From JAFAMS01 sp963715815 (GTDB lineage Bacteria > Vulcanimicrobiota > Vulcanimicrobiia > Vulcanimicrobiales > Vulcanimicrobiaceae): DNA of 64,000 bases. A program made the translations under genes and the position numbers. The stretch covers positions 2,232,001 to 2,296,000 of the forward strand of contig OY970278.1 in NCBI GenBank assembly GCA_963715815.1. The letters are read 5' to 3'. The number at the start of each line of letters is the position of its first letter. Position 1 is the first letter of the stretch. A model generated the notes under the pieces. The model saw only the letters and a list, made by a program, of their open reading frames with translations, had not been told where the DNA came from and did no database searches. Below, in pieces: positions 34,911-44,478 of this stretch.

Positions 34911-35425
34911 CACGTATTCCTTTCTTTAGCAGTCAATTGAATCGAGAAACGCGCGTCATCCAGCAGCGCTCTGCCGTCCAAAAGCGACATCCCGCGAACC
35001 AAGCGGGAAACGAACTCGTGGTGACCGTCGAGTGCCGGTGCCGCAGCGATCTCGGATTCCGGGTAGCGCACCAGCTCATCGAGACTATCGACGGCAATCG
35101 CAAACTCCGGCGCGTCGACCCCGAGGATCACGGCAGAGAGGGCCTCAGCCTGAAGAGCCGGCCGGCCCCATACCCGAGCGAGATCGAACAACGGCACGAT
35201 CTCACCCTGGACACCGAGTATACCGAGAAAATGCGCGGGAGCTCCCGGCAAGGCGGCTGGGTCGGCTTGCTGCATGACGCTGAACGCAAAGCGGGTCTCG
35301 ATCGCGTAGCGCTCGCCGCCGATCTGGAAACACAGGAGCTCGACCGACCGGACCGGTTCGCGCAGGAGCGCTGCCGATTGCGAGAGCCGCTCCGCTCGCC
35401 GAACGAGAACCTCTTGAGCACTCAT
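34910..35425 (-). CDS. CheW adaptor, copy 2
   Basis: 171 residues with a CheW fold (ELLCFQIGGERYAIE, HFLGILGVQGEIVPLFDL, LGVDAPEFAIAVD) preceded by a short charged helix. It couples the receptor to CheA. It is the second of two CheW-type genes in the operon, as WspB and WspD are in Wsp systems. Its stop overlaps the MCP start. Confidence 0.88.
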   Translation of the reverse strand: MSAQEVLVRRAERLSQSAALLREPVRSVELLCFQIGGERYAIETRFAFSVMQQADPAALPGAPAHFLGILGVQGEIVPLFDLARVWGRPALQAEALSAVILGVDAPEFAIAVDSLDELVRYPESEIAAAPALDGHHEFVSRLVRGMSLLDGRALLDDARFSIQLTAKERNT

Positions 35426-36717
35426 GGGCCTACTCCAATCGGGGAAACACGCGCGCGCAACAACGACAGCTCGGCCTCGACCGAAGCCGCGACGCCATCC
35501 CCAGCCTCGCTGAGCCGCTGCGCGTGACCCAGCGCTCTCCGCGCCGCAACGATGCGACCAGCCAAACGAAGGGCCCGACCCAGCAACAAGTGCGCAAATG
35601 CACCCGTCCGATCCAAAAAGATCGCACGCCGCGCCGCAATCGCAGCTTCTCCCGCTCGATCCTCGTCGAGAAGCTCCATCGCTTCTCGTACGTACCGCAC
35701 CGGATCCAGTGTTTCATCGACGATCGGCACCACAGCCGCGCGGGTCACGGCGGCGGACGTATCGGTTTTCACGGGCGTCGAGCGCACGGATGTTTCTCGA
35801 ACGGGCGTCTGAATGGGCACGGAGCCAGGAGGGCGAGAGTGCCCAGAATTCGAGCGAGCATTTTCTACGGAAAGAAAATGCGAGCGTCCCGCGAGAGGAA
35901 CATCCGCGCGCTCGACGCCAACAGCAAAAACCCGCGCAGCGTTTCGCCGATACGCTAATCCTGAAGGCGTCGTAACAATCTCGACGTCAGCAACGGATAC
36001 GATCGGGTCGGACGGGGACGTAAACAGCCAGCCACCGTCGCGCAATGCAGATACGAGCAGCGACGTGACGCGAGCGACGACATCGGACTCGAGATACATC
36101 AAGACGTTCCGGCAGAGAATAACATCGAAACCGTCTGACGGCGTTGCATTCACTAGATTGCGAGCCTCGAACGTAACGCGCGTCGAGAAACGCGGCGCGA
36201 TCTTCCAGCGGTTTTTCGCAGCCCGCGTAAAGTAGCGCGCACGCCACATCGAATCAATTTCGCGGAACGACCAATCACCGTACACACCTGCGCGTGCAGT
36301 TGCGATCGAAGCCGGTGAGATGTCCGAACCCAGAACTTGCGAATGCGATTCGAGCCCGCATTGTTCGAGCGCAATTGCGAGCGTATAGGCTTCTTCACCC
36401 GTCGAGCATCCCGCAGACCAAATGTGTAGGCCGCGCCCGAACGTCGGAATCACCGCCTCTTTGATAAACTCAAACTGCTTCGGATCGCGGTAGAAGTACG
36501 TCTCACCGACCGTAATCTCGCTCAGCAGCGTTTCGAAAGCGTCAAGATCGTTGTTCACGAGCTTCAGGTATACCAGCGGGTCTTTCGCGCGCGCACGCGC
36601 CATGGCACGTGTAATCCCGGCTTCAGCGAACGCATGTCGCGCCGGCGGAAATGACAAACCGCTCCGCTCTGTAAGGAGCGAAGTTATCTCGGCGAAACCC
36701 CGTGTGCTCCACGTCAC
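35422..36717 (-). CDS. CheR methyltransferase with C-terminal TPR-like extension
   Basis: 431 residues. The N-terminal helical domain is followed by a SAM-binding domain with HIWSAGCSTGEEAYTLA, GSDISPASI and ILCRNVLMYL, all canonical for CheR. After a Ser/Pro/Thr-rich linker, a helical TPR-like tail (about 345-425) resembles the extension of WspC. It methylates the neighbouring MCP. It is linked by 4-base overlaps to cheW genes on both sides. Confidence 0.93.
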   Translation of the reverse strand: MTWSTRGFAEITSLLTERSGLSFPPARHAFAEAGITRAMARARAKDPLVYLKLVNNDLDAFETLLSEITVGETYFYRDPKQFEFIKEAVIPTFGRGLHIWSAGCSTGEEAYTLAIALEQCGLESHSQVLGSDISPASIATARAGVYGDWSFREIDSMWRARYFTRAAKNRWKIAPRFSTRVTFEARNLVNATPSDGFDVILCRNVLMYLESDVVARVTSLLVSALRDGGWLFTSPSDPIVSVADVEIVTTPSGLAYRRNAARVFAVGVERADVPLAGRSHFLSVENARSNSGHSRPPGSVPIQTPVRETSVRSTPVKTDTSAAVTRAAVVPIVDETLDPVRYVREAMELLDEDRAGEAAIAARRAIFLDRTGAFAHLLLGRALRLAGRIVAARRALGHAQRLSEAGDGVAASVEAELSLLRARVSPIGVGP

Positions 36718-37196
36718 GTTCGTAAGCTCGCTTCCGAAACTGCGTCGAGTTCCGATTCGCTGATGAACGCCTCCGGATCGTGAATGACGACGAGGCCCTC
36801 ACGCGTGCGCAGAATTCCCGCGAAGCTGCGCGCTCCTACGATCAAACCTTCCGAACCGACTAGCGCATTCGGATCGTACGTCAGGATGCCGAGCACGCGA
36901 TCGATCCAGAGCGCGATAGGACGGCCATGCGTGTTCACGACGATAAAACGGTGTTCGGGCGACAACGCTTGAGTGTGGAGCCCGAAGCGTGCACGCATGT
37001 CCATCAGCGGAACGATGGTACCGCGCAAGTCGATCACGCCGGGAACGAACGGCGGCTGGCCTGCGATCGGGCGGTAGGCTACGGCACGCAGAATCTCAAT
37101 TACCGGTTGTGTAGAGATGGCACAATGAAGATCGTCCAACTCAAACGCAACGGCATCAGCTTGGGGATTGAGAATTTCCGATTGGATTGTAGTCAA
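36714..37196 (-). CDS. CheW adaptor, copy 1
   Basis: 160 residues with CheW motifs AVAFELDDLHCAI, PGVIDLRGTIVPLMDMR and IVVNTHGRPIALWID. It is the first gene of the chemosensory operon. The start is TTG 37196 with an AGGGG box about 9 bases upstream; no ATG fits. Its stop overlaps the CheR start as ATGA. With copy 2 it probably forms the receptor-CheA coupling layer. Confidence 0.88.
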   Translation of the reverse strand: MTTIQSEILNPQADAVAFELDDLHCAISTQPVIEILRAVAYRPIAGQPPFVPGVIDLRGTIVPLMDMRARFGLHTQALSPEHRFIVVNTHGRPIALWIDRVLGILTYDPNALVGSEGLIVGARSFAGILRTREGLVVIHDPEAFISESELDAVSEASLRT

Positions 37197-37240
37197 GGTT
37201 GCGACCCCTTAAGCCTAACAAATCCAAACGTAGCCTGTGA

Positions 37241-37254
37241 TCAGGACCTCCTGA
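37241..37254. promoter_or_regulatory. 14-bp palindrome before the chemosensory operon
   Basis: TCAGGACCTCCTGA is a perfect palindrome 45 bases upstream of the first cheW start and downstream of a possible promoter at 37339-37347. It could be an operator. The remainder of the 143-base gap (37197-37339) shows nothing else. Confidence 0.35.
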
Positions 37255-37338
37255 CACCCTGCCACGGATGTGTGTTTTACAAAGTAGTTATCGAATCACT
37301 CGACTAAGAGTACATACGATAATTTCCTTCGCAATTTA

Positions 37339-37347
37339 ATTATATCA
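37339..37347 (-). promoter_or_regulatory. Possible extended -10 promoter element for the chemosensory operon
   Basis: On the minus strand TGATATAAT matches an extended -10 box (TGnTATAAT). It overlaps the end of aceE and would start a leader of about 135 bases before the first cheW. No good -35 hexamer is present, as allowed for extended -10 promoters. Sequence match only. Confidence 0.35.
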
Positions 37348-39904
37348 CGCGCTTGTGAAGAAACTCTGAACTAACGCGTTGCGCAATTGCGTTCGCGCTG
37401 ACACCGAAGTGATCGCGCAACGCTGTGCGCGTGTCGCTCATTCCGAAGCCGTCTGTGCCCAGCGTCACAAACTTTTTCCCAGCCGGAATCCAGGTTCGCA
37501 CTAGATCGGGCAGAGCGCTAACGTAATCGCTCGCTGCGAATACTGGGCCTTCCGTTGGCGCGAGCGATGCCGTAATCCAGGGTTCCTCACGCCCGTCTTC
37601 ACTTTTTCTTATACCGTCCCAGCGCAGCTCGCTCCAGCTCGTCACGCTCCACACGTTGACGGGAATCCCGTCGCGCTGCAATTGATCGGCTGCAATCAGC
37701 GCTTGGCGCAGAATTGCGCCGCTCGCAAGTAGCTGTGCTTTCGCTCCCTCTGCTGTACGGAGCAAATACATCCCGCGCAGGATGCCTTGTTCGCTCTGCG
37801 GCGGAAGTGGCGGGTGCGAGTAGTTTTCGTTCATGACGGTGACGTAGTAGAAAACGTCCTCTCGCACTTCGAGCATACGGTGCATACCGTCACGGACGAT
37901 GACGGCGAGCTCGTGCGCGAACGCCGGATCATAAGCTTTGCAGCTCGGAACCGTCGATGCAATCAAATGACTGCTGCCGTCCTGATGTTGCAGCCCTTCG
38001 CCCGAAAGGGTTGTCCGGCCGGCTGTTGCGCCGATCAAGAAGCCCCGCGAGCGCGAGTCGGCAGCGGCCCAAATAAGATCGCCGACCCGCTGAAAGCCGA
38101 ACATCGAGTAAAAGATGTAGAACGGCAGCATGGGTAGCCCATGAACGGCGTAGCTTGTTGCCGCTGCAATCCATGACGAGAGCGCGCCGGCTTCGGTGAT
38201 GCCTTCTTCGAGGATCTGCCCGTCGCGCGCTTCCTTATAATATGAGAGTTGGTCTTTGTCTTCCGGATCGTAGAGCTGCCCGAAAGGCGAGTAGATGCCG
38301 ACTTGCCGGAAGAGCGCTTCCATCCCGAACGTACGCGCCTCGTCCGCGACGATCGGTACGACCCGTTCGCGGATATGCGGGTCGCGTAAGAACTGGCGCA
38401 AGAGCTGAACGAAGGCCATCGTCGTTGAAAGCTCGCGGTCGCCGCTGCCGCTCGTGAGCGCATCGAGCGTTTCGAGTTGCGGCACCGTAACCACCGGCGC
38501 CGACGAATCACGTGTGGGAAGGTATCCACCAAGACGTTCACGCCGCGCGTGCAGATACTGCATCTCGGGCGAATCATCGGGCGGCCGATAGAATCGCAGC
38601 CCGCGCAAATCTTCTTCCCTGAGCGGTAAGTCGAAGCGAGCGCGAAACTCAACCAGCGCTTCGTACTCGAGCTTCTTGCGCTGATGCGCGGTCATCTTGC
38701 CTTGACCCCAGCGCCCCATCCCGAAGCCTTTCTTCGTTTGCGCCAGGATTACGGTCGGACGTCCACGGGTTTTCGCAGCTGCGTCGTACGCGGCGTAGAT
38801 CTTGACCGGATCGTGCCCGCCGCGGTGCAGATTCTCGACCTCGTCATCCGAAAGATGAGCGATCAGCTCCGCCAGCTCCGGATACTTGTTGAAGAAATGC
38901 TCGCGGTTGAAGCGTGCATCGGTCGCAGCGTACGTCTGCATCTGACCGTCGACGGTTTCTTCGAATCGCCGCAACAAGACGTCGTTCTTGTCGCGCGCGA
39001 AGATCGGATCCCAATCCGAACCCCACAACAACTTGATGACGTTCCATCCGTAGCCGTTGAAGAGACCCTCGAGCTCCTGCACGATCGAACCGTTGCCGCG
39101 GACCGGCCCGTCCAGTCGCTGCAGATTGCAGTTGATGACGAAGACGAGGTTATCGAGCTCCTCACGAGCGGCAATCGAAAGTCCGCCCAAACTTTCGGGT
39201 TCGTCCATTTCGCCGTCTCCGATGAACGCCCAGACGCGGCGGTCACCCGTATCGAGCAGACCGCGGTTTTGCAGATACCGCATGAAGCGCGCTTGGTAGA
39301 TCGCAGTGATCGGGCCGAGCCCCATCGATGCGTTGGGGAATTGCCAAAAGTGCGGCATCAGAAACGTGTGGCAATAAGACGACAGCCCTTTGCCCGAAGT
39401 CTCACGCCGAAAATGTTCGAGATTCTCTTCGCTTAAGCGGCCTTCAAGAAACGCGCGTGCATAAATCCCGGGCGCAGCATGCGGCTGGAAAAAGACCGAA
39501 TCACCATCGCGACCCGCGCGAAAGAAATGATTGAAGCCCGTCTCGAAAAGCTCCGCGATCGACGCGTACGTAGCAATGTGTCCGCCCAGCTCAGGATGCT
39601 GCTGATTCGCACGCACGACCATTGCCAGCGCATTCCAGCGAATGAGTCCGGTGATGCGGCTTTCGATCTGAAGGTCGCCTGGATACGGCGGCTGACGGAG
39701 CGGCGGAATCGTGTTGCGGTACGGCGTGCGTCCGGGTCGCAAAGACACACCCAGACGGTTTGCGTGTTCGAGCGCGTGTCCGAGCACGAATGCGGCGCGC
39801 TCCGCGCCACCCGTACGAACGACCGACTCGATTGCCTCTCGCCAGTCTTGCGTTTCGCTCGGGTCGGGATCTCCATCCGGTGCGAAGAGCCCGTGCTCGG
39901 TCAC
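37340..39904 (-). CDS. aceE: Pyruvate dehydrogenase E1 component, homodimeric type
   Basis: 854 residues, close to the 887 of E. coli AceE. The thiamine diphosphate motif begins GDGEMDEPESLGG and continues to FVINCNLQRLDGPVRGNG. The C-terminal half carries the transketolase-type pyrimidine domain and a GTDGFGMSDTR motif near the end. It decarboxylates pyruvate and transfers the acetyl group to lipoyl-E2. E2 and E3 genes are not in the window. It is the last gene of the etfBA-TPR-deacetylase-MauE-TlpA-aceE run; its ATG 39904 overlaps the TlpA stop. Confidence 0.95.
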   Translation of the reverse strand: MTEHGLFAPDGDPDPSETQDWREAIESVVRTGGAERAAFVLGHALEHANRLGVSLRPGRTPYRNTIPPLRQPPYPGDLQIESRITGLIRWNALAMVVRANQQHPELGGHIATYASIAELFETGFNHFFRAGRDGDSVFFQPHAAPGIYARAFLEGRLSEENLEHFRRETSGKGLSSYCHTFLMPHFWQFPNASMGLGPITAIYQARFMRYLQNRGLLDTGDRRVWAFIGDGEMDEPESLGGLSIAAREELDNLVFVINCNLQRLDGPVRGNGSIVQELEGLFNGYGWNVIKLLWGSDWDPIFARDKNDVLLRRFEETVDGQMQTYAATDARFNREHFFNKYPELAELIAHLSDDEVENLHRGGHDPVKIYAAYDAAAKTRGRPTVILAQTKKGFGMGRWGQGKMTAHQRKKLEYEALVEFRARFDLPLREEDLRGLRFYRPPDDSPEMQYLHARRERLGGYLPTRDSSAPVVTVPQLETLDALTSGSGDRELSTTMAFVQLLRQFLRDPHIRERVVPIVADEARTFGMEALFRQVGIYSPFGQLYDPEDKDQLSYYKEARDGQILEEGITEAGALSSWIAAATSYAVHGLPMLPFYIFYSMFGFQRVGDLIWAAADSRSRGFLIGATAGRTTLSGEGLQHQDGSSHLIASTVPSCKAYDPAFAHELAVIVRDGMHRMLEVREDVFYYVTVMNENYSHPPLPPQSEQGILRGMYLLRTAEGAKAQLLASGAILRQALIAADQLQRDGIPVNVWSVTSWSELRWDGIRKSEDGREEPWITASLAPTEGPVFAASDYVSALPDLVRTWIPAGKKFVTLGTDGFGMSDTRTALRDHFGVSANAIAQRVSSEFLHKRVI

Positions 39905-40515
39905 TTGAGTGCTTTGTTGAGTTCCGTCGTCAGCGCCTTGCTGCTGACCTCACCGCTTCCAAGATACGAAACCTTCCCGGTCTTGTCGATGATGACGAGC
40001 GACGGATAACCGTCAAGCATATATTTTGCGGCGACGTCAAGCGTCGGATCGTACGCTATCGGATACGCTACACCGAACGTCTTCTGAAAATTGACGACGT
40101 CGAGCTGCGAAGACTGCGATTGACCGTCCATTCCGGTTGGGCTGCCCGAGACACCGACGAAATCGATCTGACCGCCGTACTTCTTGTAAAGGGCGTCGAT
40201 CGTCGTGACTTCACGCTGACAGTGCGGACACCACGTCGCAAAGATCTCCAAGAAGACCGGTTTCCCGGCGCTCTCCGCCGTCTTGAGATCGAACGGACCA
40301 TCGGTTGTCGCGACGGCGAACTCAGGCGCGACTTGCCCGACCTTGATGCCCGATTGAATCGGCGCCGAGGTCGCCGATTGCGGAACGCGCGAGTAAAACG
40401 CGACGACAGCAATGATGATAACGACGACGAGTCCGAGCGTGACGTACAGGAATAGCCGGTTGCGTTGTGCCCGCCGGTTTACTTCCGCAGGCGCGATTAT
40501 CGATCTCTTGCTCAT
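39901..40515 (-). CDS. TlpA-like membrane-anchored thioredoxin
   Basis: 204 residues: cytoplasmic basic N-terminus, one membrane anchor (about 23-43, LFLYVTLGLVVVIIIAVVAF), then a thioredoxin-fold domain with the redox motif WCPHC (about residue 95) and the cis-Pro segment GYPSLVII. It acts outside the membrane in disulfide reduction or cytochrome c maturation. The neighbouring DoxX/MauE-like protein often partners such thioredoxins. ATGA overlap with aceE. Confidence 0.9.
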   Translation of the reverse strand: MSKRSIIAPAEVNRRAQRNRLFLYVTLGLVVVIIIAVVAFYSRVPQSATSAPIQSGIKVGQVAPEFAVATTDGPFDLKTAESAGKPVFLEIFATWCPHCQREVTTIDALYKKYGGQIDFVGVSGSPTGMDGQSQSSQLDVVNFQKTFGVAYPIAYDPTLDVAAKYMLDGYPSLVIIDKTGKVSYLGSGEVSSKALTTELNKALK

Positions 40516-40537
40516 GTTTAAAACCGGCCTCGCAACA

Positions 40538-40981
40538 TCATCGTTCTTGCATTCGCTGATCGAGTGCGAGGACCCCGGGGCCGCGCCAAACGATAAGCGC
40601 AGCGAGTGCCGCTAGGCCAACGTCGCGTGCGACTTCGACCCACGATGCTGGTCGCGTATCCCCCGGACCGAAGCAGCCGCACGATGCCGGAATGCCGCGC
40701 ATCACGACCGATGCGACCGCGGCCGCAAAGATGGCGAACTCACACAGCGCGAGTGCACCGATCAGGCGCGTGTAGAGCCCGATCAGCAGATAGGCGCCGA
40801 GCAACACCTCGATCAGCGGTATTGCTACTGCCATCGGCGCGATAACGGGCGGCGCGAGAAAGGGGATGCGGTACGACGCGATCGTGCTCGCGAGCGCATC
40901 GAAGTGGCCGAGCTTCAAGACTCCCGCGACCAGCAACGTTCCGCCGACGACGAAGCGCGCGAGCAGCAAAACGAATTTCAC
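40538..40981 (-). CDS. MauE/DoxX-family membrane protein
   Basis: 147 residues, four membrane segments, with GGTLLVAGVLKL at the start and a CGCFG motif about residue 105 that is typical of MauE-type members and suggests a role in disulfide transfer. It lies 22 bases upstream of the TlpA-like gene, fitting a redox pair for extracytoplasmic protein maturation. ATGA overlap with the upstream deacetylase gene. Confidence 0.85.
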   Translation of the reverse strand: MKFVLLLARFVVGGTLLVAGVLKLGHFDALASTIASYRIPFLAPPVIAPMAVAIPLIEVLLGAYLLIGLYTRLIGALALCEFAIFAAAVASVVMRGIPASCGCFGPGDTRPASWVEVARDVGLAALAALIVWRGPGVLALDQRMQER

Positions 40982-41982
40982 TGGAGCGCGCGCGTCAGCG
41001 CGTCACGCTGCTGTGCGGGAATCGCGTCCTCGGACGCTCTGCCGAGTTTCGACGTGCCCGCATCGTACGCACGGATCGTTTGCTCGACGCCTTCGCACAG
41101 CAAACCAAGATCGTAACCACCCTCGAGAACGAAGACCGCACGGCCGTTGCAATATTCGTCGGCAATCTCGCGAAAGCACGCGCCAAGAGCGCTCGAAACG
41201 CCGACATCGACGCCCAAGTCGCCGACCGGATCGCCGGCAGCAAAATCATATCCGGCGCTCACCACCAGCATGTCCGGCTTGATGCGCGCGCACAAACTAC
41301 GCATCGTCTCCTGCCACAGCGCCGCGAAGCCTTCGGTTTCGTAGCTCAACCCGAGTGGTAAATCGATCAACGTGCCGTTTTCATCGACGCGATTCTCGCG
41401 GCCCGAACCGGTACCCGGATATGCCGGTGATGCGTGCGTCGAGACATACGAGACCCCGCCTCCGACCAGCGCCTCGGTTCCGTTTCCGTGGTGATAGTCG
41501 AAATCGACGACCAGCGCGCGGCCGCCATTTTTCGCAACGAACGCGCGCGCCGCGATTCCGGCATTGTTGAAAAGACAGAACCCCATTCCGCGCCGCGGCT
41601 CGGCGTGATGTCCCGGCGGACGCACGACGGCGAACGCAGCGCGATTCTCGCTTATCGCGGCATCGAGTGCGGTCAGCGTCGCGCCGGCCGCCCTCACTGC
41701 AGCATCCCATGAGGCGCGATCGATAATCGTGTCTCCGGTCGATAGATACGCGGCCGGTACCGATGCGTGAAGACGCTCGATCTCATCGTGGACGAGATCG
41801 ACGTACGATCCGGGATGCACGAGCGTGAGCTCCTCACGCGTTGCATCGCGCGCCTCGCGACGGTCGGCGGCAAGCCCAGTTCGCTCGAGATGCCGGAGCA
41901 GCGTGAGCAGACGTGCGGGAGACTCCGGGTGCGCTATCCCTTCAAGGTGCGCACTACAACGTTCATCGCCGACGACGAGCAG
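40978..41982 (-). CDS. Histone deacetylase-family (AcuC-like) amidohydrolase, apparent CTG start
   Basis: 334 residues with arginase/deacetylase-fold motifs: HLEGIAHPESPARL near the N-terminus, VVRPPGHHAEP (about 120), DFDYHHGNGT zinc ligands (about 157), SAGYDFAAGDP and LEGGYD. It removes acyl groups from lysines or small amides. No ATG, GTG or TTG precedes the N-terminal motif; the first is GTG 41820, which would lose 54 conserved residues. CTG at 41980-41982 has AGGGGT 6 bases upstream and gives LLVVGDERC, the expected family start. Next to pyruvate dehydrogenase, it may reverse acetylation of metabolic enzymes (inference). Confidence 0.9.
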   Translation of the reverse strand: MLVVGDERCSAHLEGIAHPESPARLLTLLRHLERTGLAADRREARDATREELTLVHPGSYVDLVHDEIERLHASVPAAYLSTGDTIIDRASWDAAVRAAGATLTALDAAISENRAAFAVVRPPGHHAEPRRGMGFCLFNNAGIAARAFVAKNGGRALVVDFDYHHGNGTEALVGGGVSYVSTHASPAYPGTGSGRENRVDENGTLIDLPLGLSYETEGFAALWQETMRSLCARIKPDMLVVSAGYDFAAGDPVGDLGVDVGVSSALGACFREIADEYCNGRAVFVLEGGYDLGLLCEGVEQTIRAYDAGTSKLGRASEDAIPAQQRDALTRALQ

Positions 41983-41986
41983 TTGT

Positions 41987-43501
41987 TTACCCCTGTTGCT
42001 TCTTCTGTCCCGAAGAAGGTTTGTCGATGTCCTGGATCATCTTCTGCACTTCGGAATACGCTTGCGTGCCGGGCTTCAAATAAGCCAGGAATCGCTGATA
42101 GGCGCTCTTGGCTTGCGGCTTGAGCCCTTGTTTCTGATACGACTGCCCAAGCATGTAGATCACGCTTGGATCCTGCTTGACGTAGTCGCCGCCGTTCCTT
42201 TCGATCGCTTCGAATATCTGCTGCGCTTCTTTATAGTTGTGCAAGTTAAGATCGGTTTGCCCGACAGCCTTGAGTACGTCAGGCGCGCGGGTTAGATCGT
42301 AGGCGTGCCGGAACGCGTCGTGCGCATCTTTCCAGTTCGTTTGCGATGCGTACACGCTGCCGAGAATGCTCCAACCGCGCGGGTCGTTCGGAGCAATCTC
42401 CGTTAGTCGCTTGAGATAGTCTGCCGACTTTGTGTAGTCTTTCTTGTCGGCGTAGTACGTGCCGAGACGCCCGAGAGCGTCCTTGTTGTCGCGATTCGGA
42501 CCGAGCGCCGCCTGCCATTCCGTCGCGGCATTGTCAAGATCTTTTTGACCGGCGAGATAGTCGCCGTACGCAAGATGCAGGCCGAGGACGGTCGGATATG
42601 TTGCAATCCCAGTCTTGAATGTTTGCACCGCAAGATCATTCATCTTTTCATCGGCGTAAACGCGTGCTTCGTCGACCGAGACGCTGGCTTTTTCCTCGGT
42701 ATTCGGCAAGAGCGTGCGAATACGCTCGAACGTCGCAACCGCAGCCTTGACGTCGTGCTGCGCAGCGAGCGTCTGTGCCTTGCCGTTCAGGGCGTCGATA
42801 TTGTTAGGATCGATTGCGAGCGCGCGATCGAAGATCGGACCAGCCAGCGCAATCGCGTTTTGTTTGAGATAGGAACGCGCCTCGAGCAGAACCGGCGCCG
42901 GATCTTTCGGATCCATCTTTGCAGCAATTTCGTACTGCACGCGCGCATCGTCGTATTTCTGCTCGCCCTCGAGCACGCCGCCGTACATCTCATATACGGC
43001 TTTGTCATCCTTGTTGAACGTGAGTGCACGCTTGGCAACGCGTTCGGCGTCGGCAAAACGGTTCTGGCGCGAGTACGCATCGGCCAGCGTTGAGAGTATG
43101 CTCAGATTCGTCGGTTCTTGGTTCGACGCGTTTTCGAGATCGGACGTCGCTTGCGGCAACCGATTCAGCAACAGGTTCGAATAGCCGCTGAGGTAGTACA
43201 CCTGTCCGGTTTTCGTTCCGAGCTGCAGCAAACGTTGCGACGCTTGCTGGGCCAGATCGGCACGATTGATCTGCAAATAGTTTCCAGCCAACTGGAGCAG
43301 CGCGTCACGATCCGTCGGATTGATCTTCAGGCGCGCTTGCAGATGTGGAATCGCAACTTCGGGCGGTTCCGGCGACGCGGTCGGCGAGACCGAGGGCGAC
43401 GGGGAGGGCGACGGTTTACCGGCGGCTATGCCCGGAGAGGGTGCGCTCATGAACGCCGCAACAATCGCCACAGCGGCGATGAACGCAAAGACGAATCTCA
43501 A
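41987..43501 (-). CDS. Exported TPR-repeat protein
   Basis: 504 residues: signal peptide (FAFIAAVAIVAAFMS), a Pro/Ser linker, then about ten tetratricopeptide repeats, with typical pairs such as DALLQLAGNYLQINRADLAQ and DPRGWSILGSVYASQTNWKD. A protein-protein scaffold in the periplasm or on the outer surface. TTG 43501 overlaps the etfA stop as TTGA and has AAGGT upstream. The function within this redox operon is unknown. Confidence 0.85.
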   Translation of the reverse strand: MRFVFAFIAAVAIVAAFMSAPSPGIAAGKPSPSPSPSVSPTASPEPPEVAIPHLQARLKINPTDRDALLQLAGNYLQINRADLAQQASQRLLQLGTKTGQVYYLSGYSNLLLNRLPQATSDLENASNQEPTNLSILSTLADAYSRQNRFADAERVAKRALTFNKDDKAVYEMYGGVLEGEQKYDDARVQYEIAAKMDPKDPAPVLLEARSYLKQNAIALAGPIFDRALAIDPNNIDALNGKAQTLAAQHDVKAAVATFERIRTLLPNTEEKASVSVDEARVYADEKMNDLAVQTFKTGIATYPTVLGLHLAYGDYLAGQKDLDNAATEWQAALGPNRDNKDALGRLGTYYADKKDYTKSADYLKRLTEIAPNDPRGWSILGSVYASQTNWKDAHDAFRHAYDLTRAPDVLKAVGQTDLNLHNYKEAQQIFEAIERNGGDYVKQDPSVIYMLGQSYQKQGLKPQAKSAYQRFLAYLKPGTQAYSEVQKMIQDIDKPSSGQKKQQG

Positions 43502-44478
43502 TGTACCTTCTCAGTCTCGACGCGCTTGGTCAGCTCGGGGATGATTTGAAATAGGTCGCCGACGACCAGCAAGTCGGCAAAATCAGCGATCGGGACGTTC
43601 GCGTCTTTATTGACGGCGACAATTGTACCAGCCGTGCGCATGCCGACTTTATGTTGGATAGCGCCCGAAATCCCGACGGCGATATACAAGGAAGGACTAA
43701 TCGTCTTCCCGGTCTGTCCAACTTGGTGGGCGTGCGGGATCCAGCCTGCATCGACGGCTGCGCGGGATGCGCCCACCGCGCCGCCGAGCGCCTCGGCCAG
43801 CGGCTTGATCACGGTCGTAAATGGCTCGGGGCCGCCCAGGCCGCGTCCGCCTGAGACGACGATCGAAGCTTCCTCGACGCCCAGTTCAGGCGCGGCTTCC
43901 TCGACCTCGGCGCCCAGCTTCATCGCGTACGTCTTGGCTGGGAGCGTCAGCGTTTCGAGGCTGGACGTCGGCGAAGCGGCGGCTTTCGCCGCAAAGACAT
44001 TGGGGCGTACGCTGACGACGCCGTATTCGGTATTCTTGAACGCGCACGTCGTAATGGTCAAACCGCCCAGCTTCGGTGAGACTGTCGAGACCTTGCCATT
44101 TGCTACCGTAACGTCGGTTGCGTCCGAAGTGATTCCCGCGTCGAGGCGCGCCGCGACCCGGCTCCCGACGTCACGGCCGATCATCGTGTTGGGGACCAGA
44201 ATCAGGGCCGGACCCGTTGCTTTTGCTGCGGCTTCTAGCGCATCGACCAACGGATCGATGAGATACTCCGCGGTAGCGCCGCCGTCGGCGACGTGCAGCG
44301 TGCCAAGCCCGTACGGTTTGGTTGCTTCGGCGGCTTGCGACGCGCCGGCACCCGCGACGACACCGTGCGTCTTCCCGCCGAGCGCAGTTGCAAGATCTTG
44401 CGCTTTCGTCGCCAGCTCCAATGAAACGCGGCGAGGTGTGCCCGCGCGGTGTTCGATGAAAACGATGACGTCGCGCAT
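43498..44478 (-). CDS. etfA: Electron transfer flavoprotein alpha subunit
   Basis: 326 residues with the C-terminal FAD-binding signature VGQTGKTISPSLYIAVGISG and the VVSGGRGLGGPE motif. With EtfB it carries electrons from acyl-CoA dehydrogenases to the quinone pool or to other acceptors. It directly follows etfB and shares one base with it. The FAD site looks of the canonical type rather than the bifurcating form, but this is not decisive. Confidence 0.95.
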   Translation of the reverse strand: MRDVIVFIEHRAGTPRRVSLELATKAQDLATALGGKTHGVVAGAGASQAAEATKPYGLGTLHVADGGATAEYLIDPLVDALEAAAKATGPALILVPNTMIGRDVGSRVAARLDAGITSDATDVTVANGKVSTVSPKLGGLTITTCAFKNTEYGVVSVRPNVFAAKAAASPTSSLETLTLPAKTYAMKLGAEVEEAAPELGVEEASIVVSGGRGLGGPEPFTTVIKPLAEALGGAVGASRAAVDAGWIPHAHQVGQTGKTISPSLYIAVGISGAIQHKVGMRTAGTIVAVNKDANVPIADFADLLVVGDLFQIIPELTKRVETEKVH

